A stretch of 47,414 nucleotides of DNA from positions 1-47,414 of the forward strand of contig CAWHPS010000009.1 of assembly GCA_963831235.1 (NCBI GenBank), given 5' to 3'. The translations under genes were made by a program, and so were the position numbers. The DNA is from CAWHPS01 sp963831235 (GTDB lineage: Bacteria > Fibrobacterota > OXYB2-FULL-49-7 > JAEUSG01). Below, in pieces: positions 36,254-45,024 of this stretch (position 1 is its first letter; every line of letters starts with the position of its first letter). The notes beneath the pieces were generated by a model. The model had not been told where the DNA came from. It saw only the letters and a program-made list of their open reading frames with translations, and made no database searches.

Positions 36254-37572
36254 AAATGTGCTCCTGTTTCCGGGATATCCCAAATAAAGTCAAATGAACG
36301 ATCCGGAGCATTCATTTTTGTAATTGCAAAGTGGGATATATAAGAGATGTTATTAATCTTGCCGAATATGGGTTCAGCCTGAATGGTTTGTCCGCTAACC
36401 TTGCCGATAATTTTTGACAAAGAAGCTTTATTGTTAAAATAAAGCTCAAGTTCCGGAGCAGATGTTTTGTAAATTGTTTCATCTTTATCAGTAGAAAAAG
36501 AAATTTCAAGGTTTTTGTCAAAACCATCAATAAAAACTTCGGCAAATTTCAGGGAAAATAAATTAGCGCAAAATTCAATGCGCTGATTATCAGCATCATT
36601 TTCAGTATTATTGTCGGCAATGCTTTCGGTTTGATTTTGCTCATGAATTTTTGTCAAAACAAAGGTTTTGATACGACGGGTAATATTGTTGGGGCCCTCA
36701 GTTCCGTCGTAACATCTATGCATGTCACCTTCAATGACATATTCTGTAAGTGTTGAGTTTTCTTCCCTTGCCGGCAAGGGTTGTGAAGGCGGTTCTTCAT
36801 ATTCGATTGTATATGAAAGATCAGAATAAGTGTATTTGAACTTTTGTGGTTGACCCTTCTCTTCATTGTTATCCGTGTCAAAAGTGGTCTCGATAAAATT
36901 ATCCGATGAAAGTATAAGAGGTTTTAATGTGCTCCGCATGTTTTCGAGTGAGATCAATCGAGATCTCATGTCATTGTATCTTGTATTGCGTTCGTCTATA
37001 TTCTTATTGTACTGCGCTATGGAATCCTTTACCCTCAAGATATGGGTTGATACAAGCCACGGAAGATCGAATATTGATTGCAGCATATCCTTTAAAGATT
37101 GGAACGGGACGATATTGTCCGGTTTGAATGTCGGGTAGTTCGTAAACAATGCTGAGACGTTGTTTGCATTGCTCTCAACGATTTGCAGGAAGCTATTTCC
37201 GGTTAGTAGATTAATTTTATCTGTTTCTGGGGTAGAGCGGTAAACAATCTCTTTTGTTGGTTTGCAGCTTTCTGATAATTTCGTTAATTCTTTTATAAGC
37301 TGTTTTGCTAAAGAAGCGTCTGCAACTATGGATGCCTTGGTATCAGCATCAGCATTCTTATATCTATTGTTTAAATCTGTAATAAATGATGAGTTGCGAA
37401 TGGAATTAAAAAGATTTAATCTTGCTTTTAAGGTTTCAAGCTGTTCCACTATTGAAACGAAAATATTTGGGGCCATGGTTTTGAAAGTCTCGATATCAGG
37501 ATCAGCTGGATCATGATAAGCCGGAAATATCGGCTGAAACGCCATTAATAATAATAAAAAAACTAAACGCAT
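36250..37572 (-). CDS. Exported 440-aa protein of unknown function (first gene of surface operon)
   Basis: A clear signal peptide (MRLVFLLLLMAFQPIFPAYH) starts a 440-aa protein. Residues ~35-215 are predicted helical and coiled-coil-like by eye (VEQLETLKARLNLFNSIRNS, then RYNDMRSRLISLENMRSTLK). Residues ~230-440 are beta-rich with two cysteines (HRCYDG and EFCANL) and an acidic linker. I recognise no family. It begins ~20 nt after a good promoter and its stop overlaps the next start, so it leads the four-gene operon that ends with the giant protein. A structural or scaffold part of an envelope complex is a guess. Confidence 0.7.
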   Translation of the reverse strand: MRLVFLLLLMAFQPIFPAYHDPADPDIETFKTMAPNIFVSIVEQLETLKARLNLFNSIRNSSFITDLNNRYKNADADTKASIVADASLAKQLIKELTKLSESCKPTKEIVYRSTPETDKINLLTGNSFLQIVESNANNVSALFTNYPTFKPDNIVPFQSLKDMLQSIFDLPWLVSTHILRVKDSIAQYNKNIDERNTRYNDMRSRLISLENMRSTLKPLILSSDNFIETTFDTDNNEEKGQPQKFKYTYSDLSYTIEYEEPPSQPLPAREENSTLTEYVIEGDMHRCYDGTEGPNNITRRIKTFVLTKIHEQNQTESIADNNTENDADNQRIEFCANLFSLKFAEVFIDGFDKNLEISFSTDKDETIYKTSAPELELYFNNKASLSKIIGKVSGQTIQAEPIFGKINNISYISHFAITKMNAPDRSFDFIWDIPETGAHF

Positions 37573-37599
37573 ATTTATAGGGGAACAATAAAGGTAAAT

Positions 37600-37629
37600 A
37601 TTATACTAACTATGTTATATATAAATCAA
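37600..37629 (-). promoter_or_regulatory. Sigma-70-like promoter of the four-gene surface operon
   Basis: Read on the minus strand, TTGATT (37629-37624) and TATAAT (37605-37600) are 18 bp apart. The start site would be near 37593, leaving a short leader of about 20 nt before the ATG at 37572. No other good promoter is seen before the later three genes, which are overlapping or nearly so. Confidence 0.6.
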
Positions 37630-37684
37630 GGGATAATTATGCAAAATGTGAAAAGATTCTTAGGGCTTATGCTCGTGTTGCTTG

Positions 37685-37749
37685 ACTCACGTTTGTGAGT
37701 GTATGGTAACCAACTCCTAAGCTCTCTCTCTTTATTAATAGAGAGAGCT
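37685..37749. other. Two tandem hairpins in a divergent intergenic region
   Basis: ACTCAC/GTGAGT (37685-37700, 4-nt loop) is followed by AGCTCTCTCT/AGAGAGAGCT (37720-37749, 10-nt loop), with a moderately T-rich stretch afterwards. No annotated gene ends here; the flanking genes point away from each other. This may terminate a small unannotated plus-strand transcript. Confidence 0.4.
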
Positions 37750-37853
37750 TTGCATTTTCCTATCACTGCCTAAACACTATTTTCTATATTATTTAAATCC
37801 TACTTCCCTCTATAATGCTTTTAAATTGAACTTGAAATTTACCGGAGGCGTAA

Positions 37854-40760
37854 TTGGATTCTTTCTCTACAAAGCTAAATCTCATTAAACAGCAGGCAGC
37901 ACTCGTCACATCGAACGAACTCGTACGTCTGCAGGCTGCTTTTGACACGGTTGATCTTCTATGTGCCCACCATCCGGAAAAACAAAGGGAATGGAAAAAC
38001 CTGTTGTCAAGTGTTGTTGATATGGTAGAGAAAAAAATAGTTCAGGAAGGGGCTACGGCAATTTCAGTTGTTGTGCGTAATGCTGAACAGACACTTTCCC
38101 CAGTAGCCCCATATGCGAAGCAACTTACCGTCCATTGCGTGGGGCATGGTCACATTGACATGAACTGGATGTGGGGCTGGCCTGAAACAGTGGCGCTTAC
38201 CATTGACACTTTAAAGAGCGTATTGTCGCTTATGGAAGAGTTTCCCGCCTTCAGGTACAGCCAAAGTCAGGCAAGCATTTATGCAATTGTCGAGAAATAC
38301 TCACCGGTAATGCTGAAGGAGATAGCTGCACGGATAAAAGAGGGACGATGGGAGGTAACAGCCAGTCACTGGGTGGAAGCGGATAAAAATATTCCTGATG
38401 GTGAAAGCCTGTGCCAGCACCTGTTTCAGACAAGGCGTTATCTTAACAAGTTGCTAGGGCTTTCTCCTGAAGATGTAATAATTGACTGGTCTCCGGATAC
38501 ATTTGGCCATGCAGCAACGGTTCCAACATACCTTGCCCGGGGAGGGGTAAAGTACCTCTACCTGCATAGACCGGGCAATCTTGGCATTGGATTTGCCCCC
38601 GCATACTGGTGGAAAGGGCCGGATGGTTCAAAAGTACTGGTACAAAATGATATGCGTAATGGTTATAGTGGTTCCATTTCACCTGAACCGCTTCTGGCAA
38701 AAATACGCGACTTTGTAATTAAAACCAATGCACAGGATATTCTTTATGTCTATGGAGTAGGGGATCATGGCGGCGGCCCCACACGACGTGATATATCAAT
38801 GATGGAGACGATGAAGAAATGGCCGATTTTTCCTTGCCTTGAATTTTCCACATCCCGCGCTTTTTATGATAAGCTTTCTTTAATGGAAGATAAGCTGCCG
38901 ACAATTGAAGGTGAATTGAATTGTGAATTCACAGGCTGTTATACAACCCAGTCGCTGATTAAACGAAGCAATCGTCTGGCTGAAATAAAACTTTTTAACG
39001 CTTCCTTTGCCTCTGTATTATCGAACGCGGTCATGCATAATCCCTATCCATCTGACGCCATTGATGAGGCCTGGCGTAAAACGCTCTTTTCCCAGTTTCA
39101 TGATATTCTGCCTGGTTCAGGCGTACACGATACACGTACTTTTGCGCATGGTATGTTTCAGGAAGTAGCAGCAGCAACCGGTATGATGGAAACGCTTTCT
39201 TTACGTGGTGTTGCCGAAAAAATCAATACACGGATGTTGAAAAATACGGTTTCGGATGTTCCTGCCTCTTTTCAGGGAATGGGTGTGGGGTTTGGTAATT
39301 GGGAAGGAGGCATTGGTTCAACATTACAAAGTAATGTTCAGGGTGTGTGGCCGTTTGTAATTTTCAATACATTACAATGGAATCGCGAAGAAATTATAGA
39401 AGCCACGATATGGAATAACGACCTTCCTGGCAGGGTTGAAAAGCCTTTTGGTCAGCGTTCCTTCAAGGTTATCATGGCGGACGGTCGGGAATTACAGGCC
39501 CAGGTTGTGGACAAGGGTGAATATTGGGGGCACGAGTTTGTTGTCGTATCTTTTCCGGTTTCCGTTCCTGCGTTCGGCTGGAGCCTGTATTTAATTTCTG
39601 AAAGCGAAAAGGTGCCGAATGAGATTATCGGTGCCCTGCAAATGGGACATACATACCACTGTGATTATGCCAGATATGAAAGAAGCCTTGAAGGGCTTCA
39701 GAACGAATTCCTCAGCGTTGAACTGGACTTGACTGACGGCGGCATACGGACGCTGATCCACAAACAGAGCGGTGAAGTGCTTATGAAGGACACCGGACCT
39801 CTGCTCGAATATGTCATTGAACGCTCGCGCGGTATGACCGCGTGGATGGTGGATAGTCCCTTTACGGGGCCGGAAATCATTGCCCTTTCCATTAAGCGAA
39901 AAGCACAAGGACCCTATACAGCCGCACTGGAAGTATGTTATCAATTCGCAGAGACAACAATGATACTCACCTATTGTCTTAAGAAGAATGATCCGAAGCT
40001 TTATCTTCGAGTACAAGGCGATTGGTTTCAACGCGGAACCGAGAAAGATGGTATTCCGGTCTTGAATCTTGCGCTACCCCTTCAAGTCGAGAATGCACAC
40101 GCAACTTATGAAATTGCTTTTGGCGCAATTGACCGTGCATTCAATCGCGGCGAGGAAGTACCTGCTCACAGATGGGCGCTTGTCAATGGAACCAGCAAGG
40201 GACGTCCGGCTGGTGTGCTTCTTGTCAATGACTGCAAATACGGTCATTCGCTGGATGGATCAATGCTCAGGCTTTCTCTTTTACGCGCCAGTCACGATCC
40301 TGATGCGCTTCCGGAAGTACGGAAGCATGATATGCGCATGGCGCTTCTGCCGTTCACGGGATCATTTTCACAGGAAGACGCCATACGTTTTGGCAGAACC
40401 CATAACCATCCATTGACGCCAGTGGCTTGCGGATCACATGAAGGTGACCTGCCAGGTTCCGGCAGTATGTTGGCCATTGAACACCCATCCGCTGTTGTCA
40501 GCATGATAAAAATGACCGATAATGAAAACGAAGTAATAGTTAGGATCTATGAACCTGCCGGTATAAATACAGATTTGAGACTTGTCTTCAATAGCATGGT
40601 TTGGGGGCCGGTTTTAACAGCATGTGAGACGGATATAATGGAACGCCCACTTAAAGATAGAACTATTGCTGTGGCCGGAGATTCGGTTATAGTCAAATTG
40701 TCGCCGCGCACGATTGTAACACTTAGGGTGTCTGTATTGCTGAAGAAGCATTGCGTTTAG
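37854..40760 (+). CDS. GH38 alpha-mannosidase
   Basis: This 968-aa protein starts at a TTG 7 nt after GGAGG. The GH38 zinc site begins with GHGHIDMNWMW (His98, His100, Asp102). The catalytic nucleophile is Asp215 in DWSPDTFGHA. VYGVGDHGGGPTRRD and SQFHDILPGSGVHDTRTFAH supply further active-site and zinc residues. C-terminal beta-sandwich domains typical of bacterial GH38 follow from ~500 (WPFVIFNTLQWNREE). There is no signal peptide, so it is cytoplasmic and acts on imported mannosides. A TATAAT at 37811-37816 may be its -10, without a clear -35. It converges on a GH32/43-like gene. Confidence 0.95.
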   Translation: MDSFSTKLNLIKQQAALVTSNELVRLQAAFDTVDLLCAHHPEKQREWKNLLSSVVDMVEKKIVQEGATAISVVVRNAEQTLSPVAPYAKQLTVHCVGHGHIDMNWMWGWPETVALTIDTLKSVLSLMEEFPAFRYSQSQASIYAIVEKYSPVMLKEIAARIKEGRWEVTASHWVEADKNIPDGESLCQHLFQTRRYLNKLLGLSPEDVIIDWSPDTFGHAATVPTYLARGGVKYLYLHRPGNLGIGFAPAYWWKGPDGSKVLVQNDMRNGYSGSISPEPLLAKIRDFVIKTNAQDILYVYGVGDHGGGPTRRDISMMETMKKWPIFPCLEFSTSRAFYDKLSLMEDKLPTIEGELNCEFTGCYTTQSLIKRSNRLAEIKLFNASFASVLSNAVMHNPYPSDAIDEAWRKTLFSQFHDILPGSGVHDTRTFAHGMFQEVAAATGMMETLSLRGVAEKINTRMLKNTVSDVPASFQGMGVGFGNWEGGIGSTLQSNVQGVWPFVIFNTLQWNREEIIEATIWNNDLPGRVEKPFGQRSFKVIMADGRELQAQVVDKGEYWGHEFVVVSFPVSVPAFGWSLYLISESEKVPNEIIGALQMGHTYHCDYARYERSLEGLQNEFLSVELDLTDGGIRTLIHKQSGEVLMKDTGPLLEYVIERSRGMTAWMVDSPFTGPEIIALSIKRKAQGPYTAALEVCYQFAETTMILTYCLKKNDPKLYLRVQGDWFQRGTEKDGIPVLNLALPLQVENAHATYEIAFGAIDRAFNRGEEVPAHRWALVNGTSKGRPAGVLLVNDCKYGHSLDGSMLRLSLLRASHDPDALPEVRKHDMRMALLPFTGSFSQEDAIRFGRTHNHPLTPVACGSHEGDLPGSGSMLAIEHPSAVVSMIKMTDNENEVIVRIYEPAGINTDLRLVFNSMVWGPVLTACETDIMERPLKDRTIAVAGDSVIVKLSPRTIVTLRVSVLLKKHCV

Positions 40761-40921
40761 CGATATTGCCTTGAATGCCAATAATTTCGTTAAGAATTTT
40801 CAGGGGACAAAGGATGGACCATTGTCCCAAGGTGGGGTTGTGCTGCTTATAACTGGTTTCCTGGTATAGGATTTTTAAATCGGGTCCTTGTGCCTGTAGG
40901 GAAAATAGTTACTCCAAGGTG
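40761..40921. terminator. Convergent intergenic region with a hairpin
   Basis: Between two converging glycosidase genes, GGGACAA (40804-40810) and TTGTCCC (40822-40828) can form a 7-bp stem with an 11-nt loop. There is no strong T-run, so terminator function is uncertain. Confidence 0.3.
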
Positions 40922-43540
40922 CTAAATTCGCCCGATTGTAATCTGCTCAAACTTTGCTGGTCCGTCTGCCATAAACCTGAGCTTTTTTACCACAAGCCCG
41001 TTCCTCTGGGAGATCATTGTCCTTTCCCCATTGATGCATGCATCAATTAGAGTGCCGCGGATTTTGGCATCGTGGATAAAATACAGTTCCAAGCGGAACT
41101 GTTTGGTCAATCCTTCAACATCAGTGATTGTGAAATCTCCGCACGAAGGATGTATATGCGGATTCTTGATTTCATGTATTTTACTGTTGTCATCGGCCAT
41201 GATTTCAACGATCGATGGTATCGCCTCCGGCAAGGCGTCGCCATTTGCTGCGCTCCACTGGACGCGGCCGCGCAGCACCATGAACGACTGCACGCAGCCG
41301 TTGCCGTCATCATCAAGTCCGGCAATGCCTATATGAGTTGTCCCATTCATCGGAGTGATCAATAAAGAAAGATGCATGCTTGGCAACAGGTTGTCAATCA
41401 TTGCCCATTGTTGTGAATCGGCTTCCACTGAAATCGAATTTCCGGTGAAGGAATGTCCATTGACCCGGATAACCGGATTAATTTTATCTTTGATTGCCGG
41501 TTTCATTTCTTCCGGCCATTTCATGCCGAGCGTGCCGTCCGCAAATTGAATCAGTTCGCGAAATACCAGATATCCTCCATAAAGTCGGCCGGTAAAACCG
41601 GCAAGGATGCGCCGGTTATTCCTGAACTCCGCCACCATGGGCACTAATAAACCTTCGTAGATATCCCAACGCGGTTTGACGACATCCGTATTTTTCCGGT
41701 CCCAGCCTTCCCAGTACGGGCCCTTTTGATTGCGCGACATCCAGAAGCCGGAACGTCCGCCGATGATGTAGTGCCAGCCGTTCCATTTGAACATACAGAG
41801 ACATTCAGAGGATGGCCTCACCGGGGAGTCGTTGGATAACGGTATGAGGCCGGAAACTTTCAGTTGCCAATGCTGAAGGTCATGGGAATGCCATAAATCA
41901 GCGCCTGACAGCAGCAGGTACCCGCCGGCATTGTCATATGAAACATTTGGATTATCCGCTTGATGAACCAGCATACAAGATTTCTCGAATACGATGCCGT
42001 CTTCGCTTTCGGCATAAGTCGCCCCGATTGGATATTTACCTACCCCGGAAAACGGTTGTGGAACAGTTACGTCATTGGCATCAACAATTGTCTCTCTCAA
42101 ATTCCGGCGGTCATTATATACGCGATCTGTATGCATACCGTACATTAAAACAAGTTTGCCGTTATGCGAAATCGGACGCCCGGTGCCGAGAGAATTCCAC
42201 TCATCCAAAGTTACAGCGATAGGGTGATGTTCCCAGTTGATAAGGTCGGTGCTTGATATATGTGCGACAAAGTGCCCGCCGCATTCGAATTTACTGGTGT
42301 GGTGCCGTCGGTCTGTCAGATAGAAAAGATGCAATCGCTCTTTATCAAACGCCCATGTGTTGCCGAACATCACATCGCCGACCCATTGATTATGTCCGCG
42401 CGGCAACCAGTATTGCACTTTCCTGCGTTCGGGACCAAGTATCTCAAGCGTCCTGCGCGCGACAAACTCCTTTCCATGGCAACATTCGACAATCGCATCA
42501 TCGCTGATGGCGTGGGGCTGGAGCGATACCAGTTCAACCGTTCCATCGAATTTTTTACCGGCTATATATGGCGGCCTGGCGCTCGGGTTCATCGGAATAA
42601 AACCCACCGGCCAATCTTCATCAACCAGCACGCCATCGACAAAAAGCGCAAGCGATGAGCCGGTAAAGCGCAAAATTATGTCATACAAGCACCCCTTGCC
42701 GATTCTTGCAGCGGGCACGCCAACGCGCATTCGCGTCCACTGCGGATTATGGCTATGGAGCGAGACTTCCGCTTCCAGCACGTCGCAAATTCCGGAGACA
42801 TCGGGAAATGAAAGATAATTCTGTGTTTCGCAATCCCATGTTTCATCCGCGCTATTTTCCCCGGCACGGCGGGTATAAATACGCAATGAGCGCATGGAAT
42901 GATCCGCCCAGTCAAACAGCGTTGAGTTCCAGCCATTTTCTCCGACACGCACGCGCAGGTGTAAGGTCAAAGCGGAAAGCAGTTTAGGAAAAGTTGACGA
43001 TTCTTTTTTATGATACGCTATAATTTCATCGTCATTTAGCGCGTCAACGCAAAGTAAACTTCCATCTGAGCCGCTGATGAAACGGATGACCAGCAGATGC
43101 TTTCCCGGTTTCAGCTTCGGATGCCATATATGATTCGTGTGTGAATACCGGTCGGTCTGATTTCCGTTATCCAGCGTGTCATACGCGGGTCGGCCGTCAA
43201 TCCATGCCTCATACCACCAGTCGGCGCCGACGCCAAAAAATGCGTCCAGATCATCCCCGTCATTTTTGTCATGCCCCGATAGATTTTCATTTCCATTTGC
43301 CACTGTGAAGGGAATATAAACAAAGGCAATTTTCCCATTATGCGGTTTTTCGCCAAGCCAGGGCGCCATGTCAATTTTAGGATTGCCGGTAATTTGAACC
43401 GGCTGTGCGGTTTTTTCACCAAGCGACAGTCTTGACGGAATGAATTTCAAATCATCCGGTGAAATCTTACCATCCGCCTTGTTGAACCAGGCGAATAAAG
43501 TCCAGGTTTTAGAAATTTCTATTTTTGCGAGGGAATTCAA
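40922..43540 (-). CDS. GH32/GH43-like beta-propeller hydrolase with N-terminal accessory domains
   Basis: The 872-aa frame starts at a TTG (43540), the only usable start before an in-frame stop eight codons upstream. Residues ~1-165 look like a jelly-roll domain (MEAWIDGRPAYDTLDN-like region, GKHLLVIRFISGSDGS). Residues ~170-330 look like a LamG/beta-sandwich (LYDIILRFTGSSLALFVDGV). Residues ~375-690 show the five-bladed propeller style of clan GH-J: WLPRGHNQWVGDVMFGNTW, then LHLFYLTDRRHH, HFVAHISSTDLINWEHHP, TGRPISHNGKLVLMYGMHT and IIGGRSGFWMSRNQKGPYW. The usual WMND of GH32 is not obvious, so the activity is uncertain. No signal peptide is present, so it probably acts in the cytoplasm. Confidence 0.7.
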   Translation of the reverse strand: MNSLAKIEISKTWTLFAWFNKADGKISPDDLKFIPSRLSLGEKTAQPVQITGNPKIDMAPWLGEKPHNGKIAFVYIPFTVANGNENLSGHDKNDGDDLDAFFGVGADWWYEAWIDGRPAYDTLDNGNQTDRYSHTNHIWHPKLKPGKHLLVIRFISGSDGSLLCVDALNDDEIIAYHKKESSTFPKLLSALTLHLRVRVGENGWNSTLFDWADHSMRSLRIYTRRAGENSADETWDCETQNYLSFPDVSGICDVLEAEVSLHSHNPQWTRMRVGVPAARIGKGCLYDIILRFTGSSLALFVDGVLVDEDWPVGFIPMNPSARPPYIAGKKFDGTVELVSLQPHAISDDAIVECCHGKEFVARRTLEILGPERRKVQYWLPRGHNQWVGDVMFGNTWAFDKERLHLFYLTDRRHHTSKFECGGHFVAHISSTDLINWEHHPIAVTLDEWNSLGTGRPISHNGKLVLMYGMHTDRVYNDRRNLRETIVDANDVTVPQPFSGVGKYPIGATYAESEDGIVFEKSCMLVHQADNPNVSYDNAGGYLLLSGADLWHSHDLQHWQLKVSGLIPLSNDSPVRPSSECLCMFKWNGWHYIIGGRSGFWMSRNQKGPYWEGWDRKNTDVVKPRWDIYEGLLVPMVAEFRNNRRILAGFTGRLYGGYLVFRELIQFADGTLGMKWPEEMKPAIKDKINPVIRVNGHSFTGNSISVEADSQQWAMIDNLLPSMHLSLLITPMNGTTHIGIAGLDDDGNGCVQSFMVLRGRVQWSAANGDALPEAIPSIVEIMADDNSKIHEIKNPHIHPSCGDFTITDVEGLTKQFRLELYFIHDAKIRGTLIDACINGERTMISQRNGLVVKKLRFMADGPAKFEQITIGRI

Positions 43541-43695
43541 TGGTATTTCCGGAAATATTGTTTAATCAAATTTAAGTTTCTATAATTGCCGGTGTCAATA
43601 CCAAACCGATAGTTGGAGTTGCACCGCGGAGCATTCCCACCTACTCAGCCGGCGACAGATAATTCATGGAGAGTCAGGGAATTTTATTATTCTGT

Positions 43696-43724
43696 TTGAT
43701 TGTTACCCTGTAAACACATATATT
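43696..43724 (+). promoter_or_regulatory. Sigma-70-like promoter of the lamin-tail-domain gene
   Basis: TTGATT (43696-43701) and TATATT (43719-43724) are 17 bp apart. The start site would lie ~30 bp upstream of the ATG at 43761, which has a weak AAGG ribosome site. Confidence 0.5.
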
Positions 43725-43760
43725 TTCCCCAAGTTGTTGACTCAATACAAGTAAGGTTAA

Positions 43761-44783
43761 ATGAAAATACTCATATTTCTGTTTTTTTGTGGGGTTAATA
43801 CGGCATTAATGGCCCAAAACCACCTTTTGCTCAGCGAGATTACACTGCAGCCTGCTGAAGCGGAATTTATAGAGATATTCAATCCAACTGATTCGGCTAT
43901 TTTATTGGATGAATATTACCTGGCCGACAACAAGCTCTATCCCTATGTTCCCAACGGGGGCTTGCCTGCTTTGGATGCTGGAGATTTCATTGCGAAATTT
44001 CCCGAGGGGGCTTTGCTAAATTCAAATAAAACGGCGGTGATTGCATTTAATGGCGGCAATTTTGAAACCAATTTTGCTCGAAAAGCCGATTTTGAAATGT
44101 ATAATATGGATCCAGGAACTCCGGATATGATTCTTGTCAGCGCTAATTCCGCAACACTGGCTAATGCGGGCGAAGGCATTGCTTTGTTTTATTGGAATGG
44201 ATCCGATTCAACAGTGAAGGATGTCGATTTAATGAACGCTGGAATTCCGACTGCATCCAGCCAGATAGTTGATAAAAGCAGTATTTCAGGATACCTTCCT
44301 GATGCGCATACCATTCCTGTTCAAGGACATAACGGACCACCCGGAAACTGGCTTTCCACCAAGAGGATACTACTGGAGGCTCAATACGAAATACATTCAG
44401 GCGGAAACGGGATCACGGGTGATGATGAAACATCCGAGGATATCTCTGTAACATGGGATGATGTTTACACCAGCCCCACGCCAGGGAGCACAGGATTGCC
44501 CTTTGACGGTATTGAATTTGTTCAGGAACCAAAGAATTCCCTGACAATATTTCCAAACCCTTTTACGGTCAAATGTACGATGGAATTTGTAAAACCGTCA
44601 TCTGAAACATCCGATCTTATCATATGCGACATACTCGGTAAGATAATTCTTAAGAAAAACAACATTAAAGAGAATAAAATTATCATTGATGACAATTCCT
44701 TTGCTCCAGGTATCTATTTTTATAAAATAGCCAACTTGAATACCCTTAAAAGATGGCAGGGTAAATTAATCAAATCAGAATAA
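43761..44783 (+). CDS. Secreted lamin-tail-domain protein with C-terminal sorting domain
   Basis: A signal peptide (MKILIFLFFCGVNTALMAQN) starts this 340-aa protein. Residues ~20-150 form a lamin-tail (LTD) domain: LLLSEITLQPAEAEFIEIFN, then PTDSAILLDEYYLADN and GEGIALFYWNGSDST. Residues ~260-340 form a type IX-like sorting domain (SLTIFPNPFTVKCTMEFVKP, ILGKIILKK, FAPGIYFYKI). Extracellular LTD proteins with this ending are common in Bacteroidetes and Fibrobacter-like bacteria and are thought to sit at the cell surface. Its target is unknown. It is monocistronic with its own promoter. Confidence 0.78.
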   Translation: MKILIFLFFCGVNTALMAQNHLLLSEITLQPAEAEFIEIFNPTDSAILLDEYYLADNKLYPYVPNGGLPALDAGDFIAKFPEGALLNSNKTAVIAFNGGNFETNFARKADFEMYNMDPGTPDMILVSANSATLANAGEGIALFYWNGSDSTVKDVDLMNAGIPTASSQIVDKSSISGYLPDAHTIPVQGHNGPPGNWLSTKRILLEAQYEIHSGGNGITGDDETSEDISVTWDDVYTSPTPGSTGLPFDGIEFVQEPKNSLTIFPNPFTVKCTMEFVKPSSETSDLIICDILGKIILKKNNIKENKIIIDDNSFAPGIYFYKIANLNTLKRWQGKLIKSE

Positions 44784-45024
44784 TAATGAAGCCGGAATTA
44801 CTTTTAGTTTCAGCGACAATTCATTTTATTTAGTTACATTCTGCTGCGCCGGTTCCATCATAATCTCATCTTTTCCCCCAATCCGCCAATTGAGCTCCGA
44901 GTCAATTACAGTTGGCTTGTTGGGTGGCTCTGCTTTTTCCGGCTCAACTATTGATTTAATCAAACAACATTACAAAATAAAAATGGATCCAAAAAAATGG
45001 ATAATGTCGTCACTAATGACTATT
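44784..45024. other. Convergent intergenic gap with a possible small ORF
   Basis: Between two converging genes, a 45-codon minus-strand frame (TTG at 44963 to TAA at 44826) reads with protein-like composition (VEPEKAEPPNKPTVIDSELN, then WRIGGKDEIMMEPAQQ). It has no clear ribosome site and may be the 3' remnant of a gene. Confidence 0.3.

Noticed and set aside
36312..36881. Short minus-strand frames inside the 440-aa gene
   Set aside because: They overlap the gene in another frame and have Lys/Leu-rich sequence typical of shifted AT-rich coding DNA.
41031..42987. Several 60-130-codon plus-strand frames opposite the propeller enzyme
   Set aside because: They are shadows favoured by the higher G+C of that gene; none has a ribosome site or family motif.
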